Shown piece by piece: positions 16,324 to 25,200 of a stretch of DNA of 64,000 bases. Within the stretch, counting starts at the first letter, position 1. The number at the start of each line of letters is the position of its first letter. The translations under genes and the position numbers were made by a program. The stretch lies in contig NZ_CP107995.1 in assembly GCF_036116635.1 (NCBI RefSeq), forward strand, positions 62,001 to 126,000, written 5' to 3'. Source of the stretch: Amycolatopsis sp. NBC_00345 (GTDB taxonomy: Bacteria; Actinomycetota; Actinomycetes; Mycobacteriales; Pseudonocardiaceae). The notes under the pieces were generated by a model, which saw only the letters and a program-made list of their open reading frames with translations, was not told the origin of the DNA and ran no database searches.

Positions 16324-17292
16324 ATGACTTACTGGGGAAACACGCTTTACCGGGTGCGTGCGCTGCACCGCCCGCTGGTGGTGCTGGCGGGCGCGATGGC
16401 GGTGCTGCTCGTCGCCTCGGCCCTCGGGCTCCTGGTCGATGATCGCACGCTCGTCAACGCGCCGATCTGGGCGAAACCGTTCAAGTTCGCGGTGTCGGTG
16501 GGGCTGTACGCGCTGACGCTGGCGTGGCTGCTGTCGCTGCTGACCCGCGGCCGCCGGGTGGGCTGGTGGCTCGGCACGGTGTTCGCCGTCGGCATCGGCG
16601 CCGACATGACCATGCTGGTGTGGCAGGTGGTCTTCCGGGACCGCACGCTGCACTTCAACCAGGCGACGCCGGCGGACCAGGCGATCAACAACTACGTGGC
16701 GACCGGCGCGTTCAGCGCGTGGGGCGCGACCGCGGCGGTGGTCGTGCTGCTGATGTTCCAGAAGCTGCCGGACCGCGCGCTCGCGGCGTCGCTGCGCTGG
16801 GGGACGGCGCTCGCGACTGTCGGGATCGGACTGGCGCTGCTGATGTTCTCGCCCACTCCGGCGCAGCAGGCGGTGTGGGCGGCGGGAGGCAAGCCGTCGA
16901 CGGTCGGGGGCCACACGGTGGGGCCGTCCGACGGCGGCCCCGGGCTGCCGCTGCTGGGCTGGAGCACCGTCGGGGGAGACCTGCGCATCCCGCACTTCGT
17001 GGGCATCCACGCGATCCAGGCGCTGCCGCTGCTCGCGCTCGGCCTGGCGGCGCTGGCCCGGCGGTACCCGGTGCTGTCTTCGGACGTGGTGCGCCGCCGG
17101 CTCGTGTGGACCGCGGCGGCCGGGTACGCCGGGCTGATCGCGCTGGTGACCTGGCAGGCGTTGCGCGGCCAGTCGATCGTCCGGCCGGACTTCTGGACGC
17201 TGGCCGCCGCCACGGGGCTGATCGCGCTGGTCGGCGGGGGCGTCGCGCTGTCCCTGCGGTCACGGAAGGTGTTCGCTCTGACGGAATTCTGA
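16324..17292 (+). CDS. Polytopic membrane protein, unknown function
   Basis: This 322-residue protein has about eight membrane helices (near 20-40, 50-70, 80-100, 130-150, 160-180, 230-250, 265-285 and 290-310). A polar loop near residues 185-215 holds the PSDGGPGLPLLGW segment. ATG at 16324 was chosen because upstream residues look non-coding. It is co-directional with the acyl-CoA synthetase 51 bp downstream, and the two may be one operon. I do not recognise the family. Confidence 0.75.
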   Translation: MTYWGNTLYRVRALHRPLVVLAGAMAVLLVASALGLLVDDRTLVNAPIWAKPFKFAVSVGLYALTLAWLLSLLTRGRRVGWWLGTVFAVGIGADMTMLVWQVVFRDRTLHFNQATPADQAINNYVATGAFSAWGATAAVVVLLMFQKLPDRALAASLRWGTALATVGIGLALLMFSPTPAQQAVWAAGGKPSTVGGHTVGPSDGGPGLPLLGWSTVGGDLRIPHFVGIHAIQALPLLALGLAALARRYPVLSSDVVRRRLVWTAAAGYAGLIALVTWQALRGQSIVRPDFWTLAAATGLIALVGGGVALSLRSRKVFALTEF

Positions 17293-17343
17293 GAACTCTC
17301 CGATAGGCATGGCCGCGATCCCCGGCACACGAAGGGCGTGGAC

Positions 17344-18777
17344 ATGGTCTATCCGCAAGCACTGCTGGACGCGCTCGCCCGGGAGCCGGGGAAGCCGGCC
17401 TTCGAGCACGGGGCCCGGGTGGTCACCCGGGGGGAGACGCTGGACCTGGTCGGCCGCTTCACCGTCGCGCTGCGCGGGCTGGGGCTGGGGCCGGGCGACG
17501 GCGTCGGCCTCGCGACCGGCGTGACCCCCGAGGCCTGGGCCGCGCAGATCGCGGCCCAGGTGCTGGGCTGCCGCGCGGTGGGGGTCCGCCCGGGCCTGCC
17601 GGCGGCGCACCTGCGGGAGATCGTCACGGACCTGGCCGCCGTGGTCGTCGACGAGCACGGCGACACACCGGAGCTGCGCGCGACGGCGACGGGGGCCAAG
17701 ATCCTCCCGATCGGCCCGGAGCTGCCGGCGTATGAGGACCCGGTGCCGCAGGGGCGGCCCGAGGACATCGGCTGGGTCGTGTTCACCAGCGGCAGCACGG
17801 GTGTGCCGAAGGGCGCGGCGTTCAGCTACGCGGCGCTGGCGGCGCGCGGGCCGGAGTACCGCGGCCCGGCGGGCTGGGGCGTCACCGAGGCCTACCGGCG
17901 GTTCCTGCTGTTCGGGACGCTGACCAGCGCGGTGATGCTGATGCACCTGGAGGCGTGCCTGCTCGCCGGCGGCACGGCCGTGATCCCGGACCGGCTGCCC
18001 GACTTCCCGTGGGTGCTGCCGCGGCTCGACGTCACGGCCGCGCTGATGACCGTGCCCCGGCTGTACCAGGTGCTCGGCGTGCTGCGCGGCGAGGACGTCG
18101 ACCTGTCCGCCCTGCGGGCGCTGACCGTCGCGGGCTCGCCGGTGACGCCGGGGCTGATGGCGGAGGCGTTCGAGCGGATCGGCCCCGGCATCCAGCAGGG
18201 GTACGGGCAGACGGAGACCGGGAAGCTGACGATCCTGACGGCCGAGGACGTCGCCCGGCACCCGTCGGCGCTGGGCTCGGTGGGACGGTCGTTGGGACGG
18301 GTTTCCGTTGAGGTGCGGGAGGATTCCGAGGTTTACGTGCGGACGCCGACCGCGTTCGCGGGCTACTGGAACAACCCGGAGCTGACGGCTTCGGTGCTGC
18401 GCGACGGCTGGGTCCGCACCCAGGACGTCGGCCGGCTGGACGCCGCCGGCTTCCTGCACCTGACCGGGCGGACGCGCGACGTGGTCATCGTCAACGCGAT
18501 CATCCATTATGCGGGGCCGATCGAGCGCGCGCTCGCCTCGCATGCCGAGGTGGACCAGGCGTACGTGGTGGGGGCGCCGGACGAGCGGACGGGGGAGGCG
18601 ATGCACGCGTTCATCGTCGCGTCGCCGGGCGGCTCGCCGGACTTCGGGCAGCTGCGCGCGCTGGTCGCCGCGGAGTTGGGGGACGCGTCGGTGCCCGCGA
18701 CGTTCCGGATGATCGACGCGGTACCGGTTGCCGCTTCGGGGAAGCCGGACGTGGCGGCGCTGCTTTCCTTGCTGTAG
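17344..18777 (+). CDS. AMP-dependent acyl-CoA synthetase/ligase
   Basis: This 477-residue member of the ANL superfamily activates a carboxylate as acyl-AMP. Motif A3 FTSGSTGVPKG is near residue 148, A5 YGQTETGK near 290, A8 TGRTRDVVIV near 375, and the C-terminal catalytic Lys is in ASGKPDV near 465. The substrate is not readable, but the fold is closest to small fatty- or aryl-acid CoA ligases. ATG at 17344 is 7 nt after GAAGGG, and a GTG at 17338 is less well placed. Confidence 0.9.
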   Translation: MVYPQALLDALAREPGKPAFEHGARVVTRGETLDLVGRFTVALRGLGLGPGDGVGLATGVTPEAWAAQIAAQVLGCRAVGVRPGLPAAHLREIVTDLAAVVVDEHGDTPELRATATGAKILPIGPELPAYEDPVPQGRPEDIGWVVFTSGSTGVPKGAAFSYAALAARGPEYRGPAGWGVTEAYRRFLLFGTLTSAVMLMHLEACLLAGGTAVIPDRLPDFPWVLPRLDVTAALMTVPRLYQVLGVLRGEDVDLSALRALTVAGSPVTPGLMAEAFERIGPGIQQGYGQTETGKLTILTAEDVARHPSALGSVGRSLGRVSVEVREDSEVYVRTPTAFAGYWNNPELTASVLRDGWVRTQDVGRLDAAGFLHLTGRTRDVVIVNAIIHYAGPIERALASHAEVDQAYVVGAPDERTGEAMHAFIVASPGGSPDFGQLRALVAAELGDASVPATFRMIDAVPVAASGKPDVAALLSLL

Positions 18778-18778
18778 G

Positions 18779-19270
18779 TCAGAATTCTGTGCTGACTTGG
18801 AATTGTGCGCGCAGCTCGCGCATATCGGCGACGTCGTGGGGCCGTGGCTCGTAACCTCGGTGGAAGTAGAGCTGCTGGGCCACGGAGATGCAGGGCACCG
18901 GCGTGCCCGCGATCTCGCCGGTGACAAAACAGGCTGCGGGGTAAGCGAAAGTGCCGCCGTGGTCGTCGGCTGCCTGCGTGGCGGAGCCGTCGGGCGCGAA
19001 GTGGAGGGGGTGCAGGTCCAGCTCGGCGCCGTCGTCGCGGGTGAGGACGAAGCGCACGGGGCGGGCGTTCTCTGTCTCGCGGAAGTCGTCGAGTGCTTGG
19101 AGCACCGCGATTTCCTGCTCGGCGCGGTGCAGCAGGTCGAGGTCGCGGTGCTCGCGGGTCTGACGGCGCAGCAGCGCGTCGATGCCCCAGCCGCCGGCTA
19201 GGTGGACGTCGAGGTCCCGGGCGCGCAGGCGGTCGAGGATCTCCAACGCGGTGGCGGCGGGCATCGTCAT
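18779..19270 (-). CDS. Nucleotidyltransferase of the lincosamide/aminoglycoside type
   Basis: The protein has 163 residues. GGWGIDALLRRQTREHRDLD near residue 27 is the GxW/G-D-x-D active-site block of the minimal nucleotidyltransferases that include LnuA and ANT(2''). Further acidic residues follow in ELDLHPLHF near residue 90. A resistance role is possible, but chromosomal homologues in actinomycetes often have no proven drug substrate. It is convergent with the acyl-CoA synthetase with a 1-bp gap. Confidence 0.8.
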   Translation of the reverse strand: MTMPAATALEILDRLRARDLDVHLAGGWGIDALLRRQTREHRDLDLLHRAEQEIAVLQALDDFRETENARPVRFVLTRDDGAELDLHPLHFAPDGSATQAADDHGGTFAYPAACFVTGEIAGTPVPCISVAQQLYFHRGYEPRPHDVADMRELRAQFQVSTEF

Positions 19271-19282
19271 GGCTGCGATTAA

Positions 19283-19317
19283 ACCGCCCGCCGCACGGGA
19301 AACGTGCGGCGGGCGGT
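19283..19317 (-). terminator. Hairpin terminator of the trypsin-like protease gene
   Basis: A 15-bp GC-rich stem with a 5-nt loop (19298-19302) is followed on the minus strand by a short T run. It lies 16 nt past the protease stop codon, in the position expected for an intrinsic terminator. Confidence 0.65.
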
Positions 19318-19333
19318 GGTTGTTCGCGTCCGG

Positions 19334-20047
19334 TCAGACCCCTGCGGTGGAGGAGATCCAGTCGCGGCTGGCGGCGACGCTGGCGTAGTTCTGCGTGCCG
19401 TTCTTGTCACTGCCGGAGTTCTCGCCGGTCGAGCAGACGCCGACCTGCACGCCGTTGTCCAGCTGGGGGCCGCCCGAGTCGCCGTGCCACGACGAGCCGC
19501 TGACGCCCTTGCTGGCGATCGCGGTGCCGTTGAAGGCGTCGGTGCTGCTGCCGGTGACCTGGACGTCGGCGGTCTTCAGGGTGTCCGAGGGCGGGCTGTT
19601 GCCCTCGGTGCGGCCCCAGCCGTAGATCTGGTTGGTGGCGCCCTTGTCCGGGTCGCCGGTGCCCAGCTTCATGAACGTGGTGTCCACAGCGGACGCCAGG
19701 TGCAGCAGCGCGATGTCCCCGTTGGGCGAGGCCTTCTGCTGGTCGACGGCGACCTCGGTGCCCTTCCCGAGCGCGACGTCGCCCACCTTGACGTGCATGC
19801 CCGGCTCGTTCAGGCAGTGCTGCGCCGTGAGCACCCACTGCGGCGCGATGATCGTGCCGGAGCACTCGAACCCGCCGAAGTCGGTGGCGTCGTTCCAGAA
19901 GATCTGCGCACCCCACGGCGCCGAGCTGACGGTCGTGCCGCCGATGATGTTGGTCCCGGCGGTCCCGGCACTGGCCGTCCCCGCCGACACGATGCTCAGC
20001 GCCGCAGCCGCCCCGGCCGCGACAGCTACAGCCTTCGACAAACGCAT
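19334..20047 (-). CDS. Secreted trypsin-like (S1) serine protease
   Basis: The protein has 237 residues. A signal peptide (about 1-27, ending in GTASA) precedes IIGGTTVSS, the usual mature N-terminus. The catalytic triad is readable as LTAQHC (His), NGDIALLHL (Asp) and GDSGGP (Ser). This is a chymotrypsin-fold exoenzyme like those of Streptomyces. The short sequence between signal and IIGG leaves little propeptide. ATG at 20047 follows CCAAGGGGA. An upstream in-frame start would precede the signal peptide with 17 extra residues and is unlikely. Confidence 0.93.
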   Translation of the reverse strand: MRLSKAVAVAAGAAAALSIVSAGTASAGTAGTNIIGGTTVSSAPWGAQIFWNDATDFGGFECSGTIIAPQWVLTAQHCLNEPGMHVKVGDVALGKGTEVAVDQQKASPNGDIALLHLASAVDTTFMKLGTGDPDKGATNQIYGWGRTEGNSPPSDTLKTADVQVTGSSTDAFNGTAIASKGVSGSSWHGDSGGPQLDNGVQVGVCSTGENSGSDKNGTQNYASVAASRDWISSTAGV

Positions 20048-20210
20048 AAAGTCCCCTTGGCTCAACGGAAATCGTCCCGGACGAAACGATTTCACCAACG
20101 TAGGAGAGGGGATGGTGATTTTGTAACCTACCGAAGTCGGGTCTGGGGGCGAAGTCCGTTGTAGGCCATTTGGAGTAACGGCTGCTGCTTCCGTTGGGCG
20201 CAGGTCCTAG

Positions 20211-20260
20211 GGCTTGTGAGTGTTTATGACGGTTCTAACCGTCATAAACACTCACGAGCC
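20211..20260. repeat. Intergenic palindrome, copy 2
   Basis: The perfect core arms and CT centre of the family are extended to 50 nt with one G-T pair. Unlike the others it lies between divergent genes, about 60 bp upstream of the alginate lyase start. It therefore cannot serve as a terminator for either neighbour. Confidence 0.9.
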
Positions 20261-20319
20261 TTGCGCGGCACTAGCTTCGCGGGGAGGGGTCCCGGGGAGG
20301 TCGGGTTAGCATCCGCGCC

Positions 20320-21051
20320 ATGCTGCGATTCTCGGTTTTCCTCGGCTGTGCGCTGCTTCTCGCCTCCGGCGGCATCGCGGATGCGAGCACTGCCGGCCCA
20401 CCGTCGCTCGACGGCTGGCGGCTGACACTTCCTGTGGAGTCGGACGGCGGCGGCGCCGAAGTCCTCAACCCGGCCGAACTCGACCCGCCGTACCTCACCC
20501 GCGCCGACGACGGCAGCCTCCACTTCTGGGCCCCGACGGCCGGCGCGACGACCAGTCACTCGGGCAGCCCGCGTACGGAGTTGATCGACAACACCGGCTT
20601 CGCCTCCGGCACCGGCGGCGCGCACACCCTGGCCGCCACCGTGACCGTCGAGCAGGTGCCGAAGACCAGCAAAACCATCATTCTCGGCCAGATCCACGGC
20701 GACCAGGACCGGAACTCCGACCCGTACACGATGCTGTACTACTCCGGTGGCACCGTGCACGTGAAGGTCAACCAGCAGCTCTCCGCCGGCAGCAACTACC
20801 TCGACTACCCGCTGCTCACCGGTGTCGGCCTGGGGGCCGCTTTCAGCTACACGATCACTGATCGGGGCGACGGTACGTTGCGATTCAGCGCCACTCGCGA
20901 CGGATCCACTGAGGAGAAGACCGCGCCTGTTCCTTCGGTGTGGTCCGGTGAAGACGTTCGTTTCCAGGCCGGTGACTATGAACAGCTCAAGGGGGATCCC
21001 GAAGACGGCGACGGGGGCAAGGTCACTTTCTCGGTTCTCACGGCTTCCTGA
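20320..21051 (+). CDS. Secreted alginate lyase, PL7 family
   Basis: This 243-residue protein has a signal peptide (about 1-23). The three PL7 sequence blocks are present: SPRTELID (R-x-E-L) near residue 86, GQIHG near 122 and RFQAGDYEQL near 220. The catalytic His of QIH and Tyr of the third block are in place. PL7 enzymes cleave (poly)uronates such as alginate. The substrate subtype is not readable. It follows a short purine-rich stretch without a clear ribosome site near the ATG. Confidence 0.92.
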   Translation: MLRFSVFLGCALLLASGGIADASTAGPPSLDGWRLTLPVESDGGGAEVLNPAELDPPYLTRADDGSLHFWAPTAGATTSHSGSPRTELIDNTGFASGTGGAHTLAATVTVEQVPKTSKTIILGQIHGDQDRNSDPYTMLYYSGGTVHVKVNQQLSAGSNYLDYPLLTGVGLGAAFSYTITDRGDGTLRFSATRDGSTEEKTAPVPSVWSGEDVRFQAGDYEQLKGDPEDGDGGKVTFSVLTAS

Positions 21052-21195
21052 CGAACGCTTCCATCCGGAATGACCCGTACTCGGGACAGACGGATTGCAA
21101 GGTCGATCCCGCTTCGCATCTCAGCGAGTTGCCTCAGCCGAGCTTGAGCTCGGCGTCGGTCCTGCCCGCGGTGTCTCCGTTCAGCTGTATAGGAA

Positions 21196-21235
21196 AACGG
21201 CCCGCCCAGCGCCGAGAGGCGCCGGACGGGCCGTT
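21196..21235. terminator. Bidirectional hairpin between alginate lyase and FG-GAP fragment
   Basis: Outer arms AACGGCCCG/CGGGCCGTT and an inner GCGCC/GGCGC stem close on a GAGA loop. On the minus strand the stem is followed by TTTTCC, so termination works best for the FG-GAP fragment. Confidence 0.65.
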
Positions 21236-21247
21236 GTCGGAATGCCG

Positions 21248-21718
21248 TCAGAACAGGACGGCTGGGGTGGAGTCGAACTGGCCGAGGCCGCTGTCCCAGC
21301 GGGTCGGCGCGTCCAGCGTGCCACCGGCCGCGCTGTGCCAGGACCACAACGCGGTGCTGGCGCCGCCGTAGTTGTACATCGCGACGACGTCCGTGCGGCC
21401 GTCCCCGTCGAAGTCGCCGGTGGACCAGCGGGTCTTCGAAGCCGTCCATCCGCCGGCTCCGCTGTCCCAGCGGCGTGCCGGGGCATCGAAGCCTGCGGCA
21501 GTGGTGTGCCAGACGAGGAACGACGTGTCGGAGTTGCCGTTGTCATAGGCGGCGCCGATGTCGGTGAGCCCGTCGCCGTCGAAGTCACCGGTGACGAACT
21601 TGGCTTTGGTGGCATTGAAGTTGCCGCCGTTCCACTTGACGCCCTGGTCGTCGAACCCGCCGGTGGCGTTGCCATACCAGAGGAAAAGAGGGGTCGGGTG
21701 CACATCGTCCTGAGGCAC
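21248..21718 (-). pseudogene. FG-GAP/VCBS repeat protein fragment
   Basis: 156 codons encode a run of FG-GAP-type repeats with calcium-binding loops GDFDGDGLTD near residue 50 and GDFDGDGRTD near 100. Such repeats normally follow a signal peptide in secreted proteins of several hundred residues. Here the frame begins at a GTG with no signal peptide and no convincing ribosome site. The 5' part therefore seems to be lost, at the junction with the fragment at 21698-21970. The 3' end is intact and has its own terminator. Confidence 0.65.
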
Positions 21719-21970
21719 AGCCTTGAGATGTTTCAGGCCGGAATCCCGCCCGCTGAGTTACTCGACGTTATCATGGCGATGATTGCTTCGGGTCGCATTG
21801 TCGGAGCCGAGCGTGAAGGATCGATCTACTGGATGAGGAGAATCCGCTGCGCCAATGGCGGTCAATCAAGGTCATGGCGGACTGGGGTTCCGGCCCGTTG
21901 TGGGTTTTCAATCCGTACACGGGCGATACGGCCACACCTGTCGATCCAGCTTCGCCAGAGCTGGGATTGA
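21698..21970 (+). pseudogene. Possible toxin C-terminal fragment, lower GC
   Basis: The first 50 codons from GTG at 21698 encode a protein-like helical stretch (HSLEMFQAGIPPAELLDVIM, then GRIVGAEREGSIYW). It resembles the very C-terminal end of small RNase-like or DUF4258-like toxin domains. The rest overlaps the next gene out of frame and looks non-coding. Codon use is clearly less GC-rich than in the neighbours. Best read as the tail of a lost toxin gene, but this is weakly supported. Confidence 0.35.
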
Positions 21971-22197
21971 GGGCGGACCTGGCTCGTGACCTGTCCGCGT
22001 GGCAGGACGAGTGGGACGCCACCTTGGACCTGGCCGACCTAGCCTCGTCCGGCTTCACCTCGGATGAGGCCGAGCGCCGCTTCGACGAACGAGACTGGGA
22101 ACTAGCCCGGCGAGTCCGGCGCGAAGTCCCCGACGACTGGGACGTGTCCTACTTCAGCTGCATCTCCGACACCGAGGTCGACATCGCGAGCACCTGA
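21874..22197 (+). CDS. Small acidic hypothetical protein, possible orphan immunity protein
   Basis: The protein has 107 residues, acidic and soluble, with MADWGSGPLWVF at the start and LSAWQDEWDATLD near residue 40. Short proteins of this type occur as single genes in many actinomycetes. Homology-like sequence (RSIKV) continues upstream of the ATG in the same frame back to a CTG at about 21847 after GAGGAG, so the true start may be earlier or the gene may be 5' truncated. It follows a possible toxin tail, hence the immunity idea. Function unproven. Confidence 0.5.
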   Translation: MADWGSGPLWVFNPYTGDTATPVDPASPELGLRADLARDLSAWQDEWDATLDLADLASSGFTSDEAERRFDERDWELARRVRREVPDDWDVSYFSCISDTEVDIAST

Positions 22198-22207
22198 GCA
22201 CCCCCGC

Positions 22208-25200
22208 TCAGTCCTCCGGCTTAGTCCAAGCCACCTGAACCAGCCCAGTCCCGCCCCGACGTGACACCAACGTCCCCCGCCCCGGAGGCTGCGGCGAAGG
22301 CTTCACCTCACCCATCAAAGCCCCCTCCTCCTTGGCCCCCGACATCACCAGCCCCGGCGAACCCAGCTCCCGGATCCGTTGCAGCACCGGCTCGAACAAA
22401 GCCCGCCCCGCGCCGCCCGAAGAGCGCGCGATCACCAAGTGCAGGCCAATATCCCGGGCCTGCGGCAGGAACTCCAGCAACGGCAGCAAAGGATTCCGGC
22501 CCACGGCGGCAACAAGCTCGTAGTCGTCCACGAGCACGTACAGATCCGGCCCACGCCACCAAGAACGGTTACGCAGCTGCTCCGGCGTCACCGAAGGGCC
22601 AGGCAGACGGTTGCGCATCGCCGTCGCACACTGGTCCACCAGGCCCGTCAGCTGGTTTTCCGCGCCCGCGTAACCCAGCAGGTGCGGCTCGTCCACCACA
22701 CCAAGCAAAGCGCGGCGGTAGTCGGCCACCAGGATCAAGGCCTCGTCCGGGGTGAACTCGGCAGAGATGCCCGTCGCGATCGCCCGCAGCAGTGAGCTCT
22801 TGCCCGACTCGACGTCGCCGAAGGCCACGAAGTGCGGGTCCGTTGCGAAGTCCAGGTGGACCGGGCGCAGGTTCGACTCCGCGATACCCAGGGTGATCTG
22901 CCGGGAAGGGGCAGCCGGCAACGCGTCCAGCGCGACCTCCGACGGCAGCAGCCGCACCTGGGGCGCGCGGGCGCCCGGCCACGCGGCGGTGACGCGGCGG
23001 ACCAAGTCCAGCCCGCCCGCGCCGATGGTGTCCGGGCGCTGATCGCCGTCGACGCGGGGGAGGGCGGCCAGGAAGTGCAGCTTGTCCGCCGTCAGGCCGC
23101 GGCCGGGGCGGTCCGCGGGCACGTTCTGCGCCACCTTGCGGTCGATGGACGAGTCCGCGGGGTCGCCCAGGCGCAGTTCGAACCGGGTGCCGATCGCGTC
23201 GCGCAGTTGTGCGCGGGCGCCGATCCACTGGTTCAGCGAGACGATCACGTGGATGCCGAACCCGAGCCCGCGCGAGGCCAAGCCGGTGATCTGCTCCTCC
23301 AGCTGCTCGTACTCCTGCCGGATCGTGGTCCAGTTGTCCACGAACAGGAACACGTCGCCGAACTCGCGGCCCTCGGTGCTCTCGGTGAACTCCGCGCGCC
23401 GCTGGCGGAACGTGGCCATCGACTCGATCCCGTTGGCAGCGAAGAACTCTTCACGCTGTTCCAGCAGCGTCGTCAGCTCCGCGACCACGCGACGGCAGCG
23501 TTGCGCGTCGCGGCGGGTCGCGTAACCCGACACGTGTGGCAGGCCCGCGATCGGCGCCAGCGCGCCACCGCCCATGTCCAGCACGAACAACTGCACCTCG
23601 GACGGCGTGTGCGTGAGTGCCAGCATCGCCGCGATGTCCTTCATCAGTGTCGACTTGCCGCTTTGCGGTGCGCCGACGATCACCGCGTGCCCGGCTCCGC
23701 CGGCGAAGTCGGCCCACAGCATGTCGCGGCGCTGCTCGAACGGCTTGTCCACCAGCGCCACCGGGATCATCAGCTTCCCGTTGCCGCCCCAGCCCAGCGG
23801 GCACAGGCCGCGCTCCGGGTCTTCGCCCAGCGGCGGCAGCAGCTGGTCCAGGGTCGGCGGCTCGGCCAGCGGCGGCAGCCAGATCTGGTGCGCCTCCGGG
23901 CCGCGGTTCTCCAGCCGCGACAGCATCGCGCCGATGATCGTCTCGCCGGTGCCGGTCTCCGTGACAGGAGCAGCCGGCTGCGCCGAGACCGGCACCTCCA
24001 CCGGCGTCAGCAGAAACGGCAGCACGCCCAGCTGCTGCCCGTCTTCACGCACGATCCGGCTGCGCGGCGGCAGCTCGCCCGAGACGTACGCGGCCTTGAG
24101 CCGGATCAGCGTGTCGTTGTCGGACTTCAGGTACGCCGAGCCCGGCACCGGCGGCAGATGGTAGGCGTCGGCGACGCCGAGCACCGCCCGGCTCTCCGAC
24201 GCGGAGAACGTCCGCAGCCCGATCCGGTACGACAGGTGCGAGTCGAGCCCGCGCAGCCGCCCCTCCTCCAGCCGTTGCGACGCCAGCAGCAGGTGGATAC
24301 CCAGCGAACGCCCGAGCCGCCCGATCGCGACGAACAGGTCGATGAACTCCGGCCGTGACGAGAGCAGCTCGGAGAACTCGTCGATGATCACCAGCAGTGA
24401 GGGCAGCGGCCGCAGCGCCGCGCCGTCCGCGCGCGCCTTCTCGTAGTCGCGCACCGACGCGTAGTTCCCCGCCGAGTGCAGGAGTTCCTGACGCCGCAAC
24501 AGCTCGCCGTTCAGCGCGTCCGCCATGCGGTCGACGAGCGCGAGGTCGTCGGACAGGTTCGTGATCACCGCGCAGGTGTGCGGCAGCCCGGTCATGCCGG
24601 CGAACGTCGCGCCGCCCTTGAAGTCGATCAGCGCCAGGTTGAGCTTCTCCGACGAGTGCGTGACCGCGAGCGCCGTGACGAGCGTGCGCAGCAGTTCGCT
24701 CTTGCCCGAGCCGGTCGCGCCGATGACCAGCCCGTGCGGGCCCATGCCACCCTCGGCCGACTCCTTGAGGTCCAGGTCCACCGGCCGTCCCTCGGGGTTC
24801 ACGCCCAGCGGGATGCGCAGCCGGTCGCGGGCCGCGCGCGGCGCCCAGGTGACGGTGGTGTCGGTGTCGCGCGGGTCGCCGATGCCGAGCAGCCCGGCCA
24901 GCCCGAACGTCGCCGACATCGGCGTCTCGCTGACCACGGTCGCGCCCTGGTACAGCGGGGTCAGCATCCGCGAGAGCGCTTCGGCCGCGCCGCGGTCGAG
25001 CTGGTCCGGCGTGCCGAGGAAGCCCAGCCGCGCCTCGGTGCCGCCGTCGAGCACGACCATGCCCAGCTGGTCCGCCCCGACGTGCAGGCTCAGCAGGTGG
25101 TCGTTCGACGCGGCCCGCGGCTGCTCGGCGCCGACCTCCAGCACCGTGATCCCCAGCCGGCCCTCCGCGGCCAGCAGCCGCGGCTCGCCGTAGGTCCCGC

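Noticed and set aside
19334..20047. Trypsin-like protease as a replacement for the inactive mycosin
   Set aside because: It is a soluble S1-family exoenzyme with no membrane anchor, and nothing ties it to the ESX complex beyond being within the same 30 kb.
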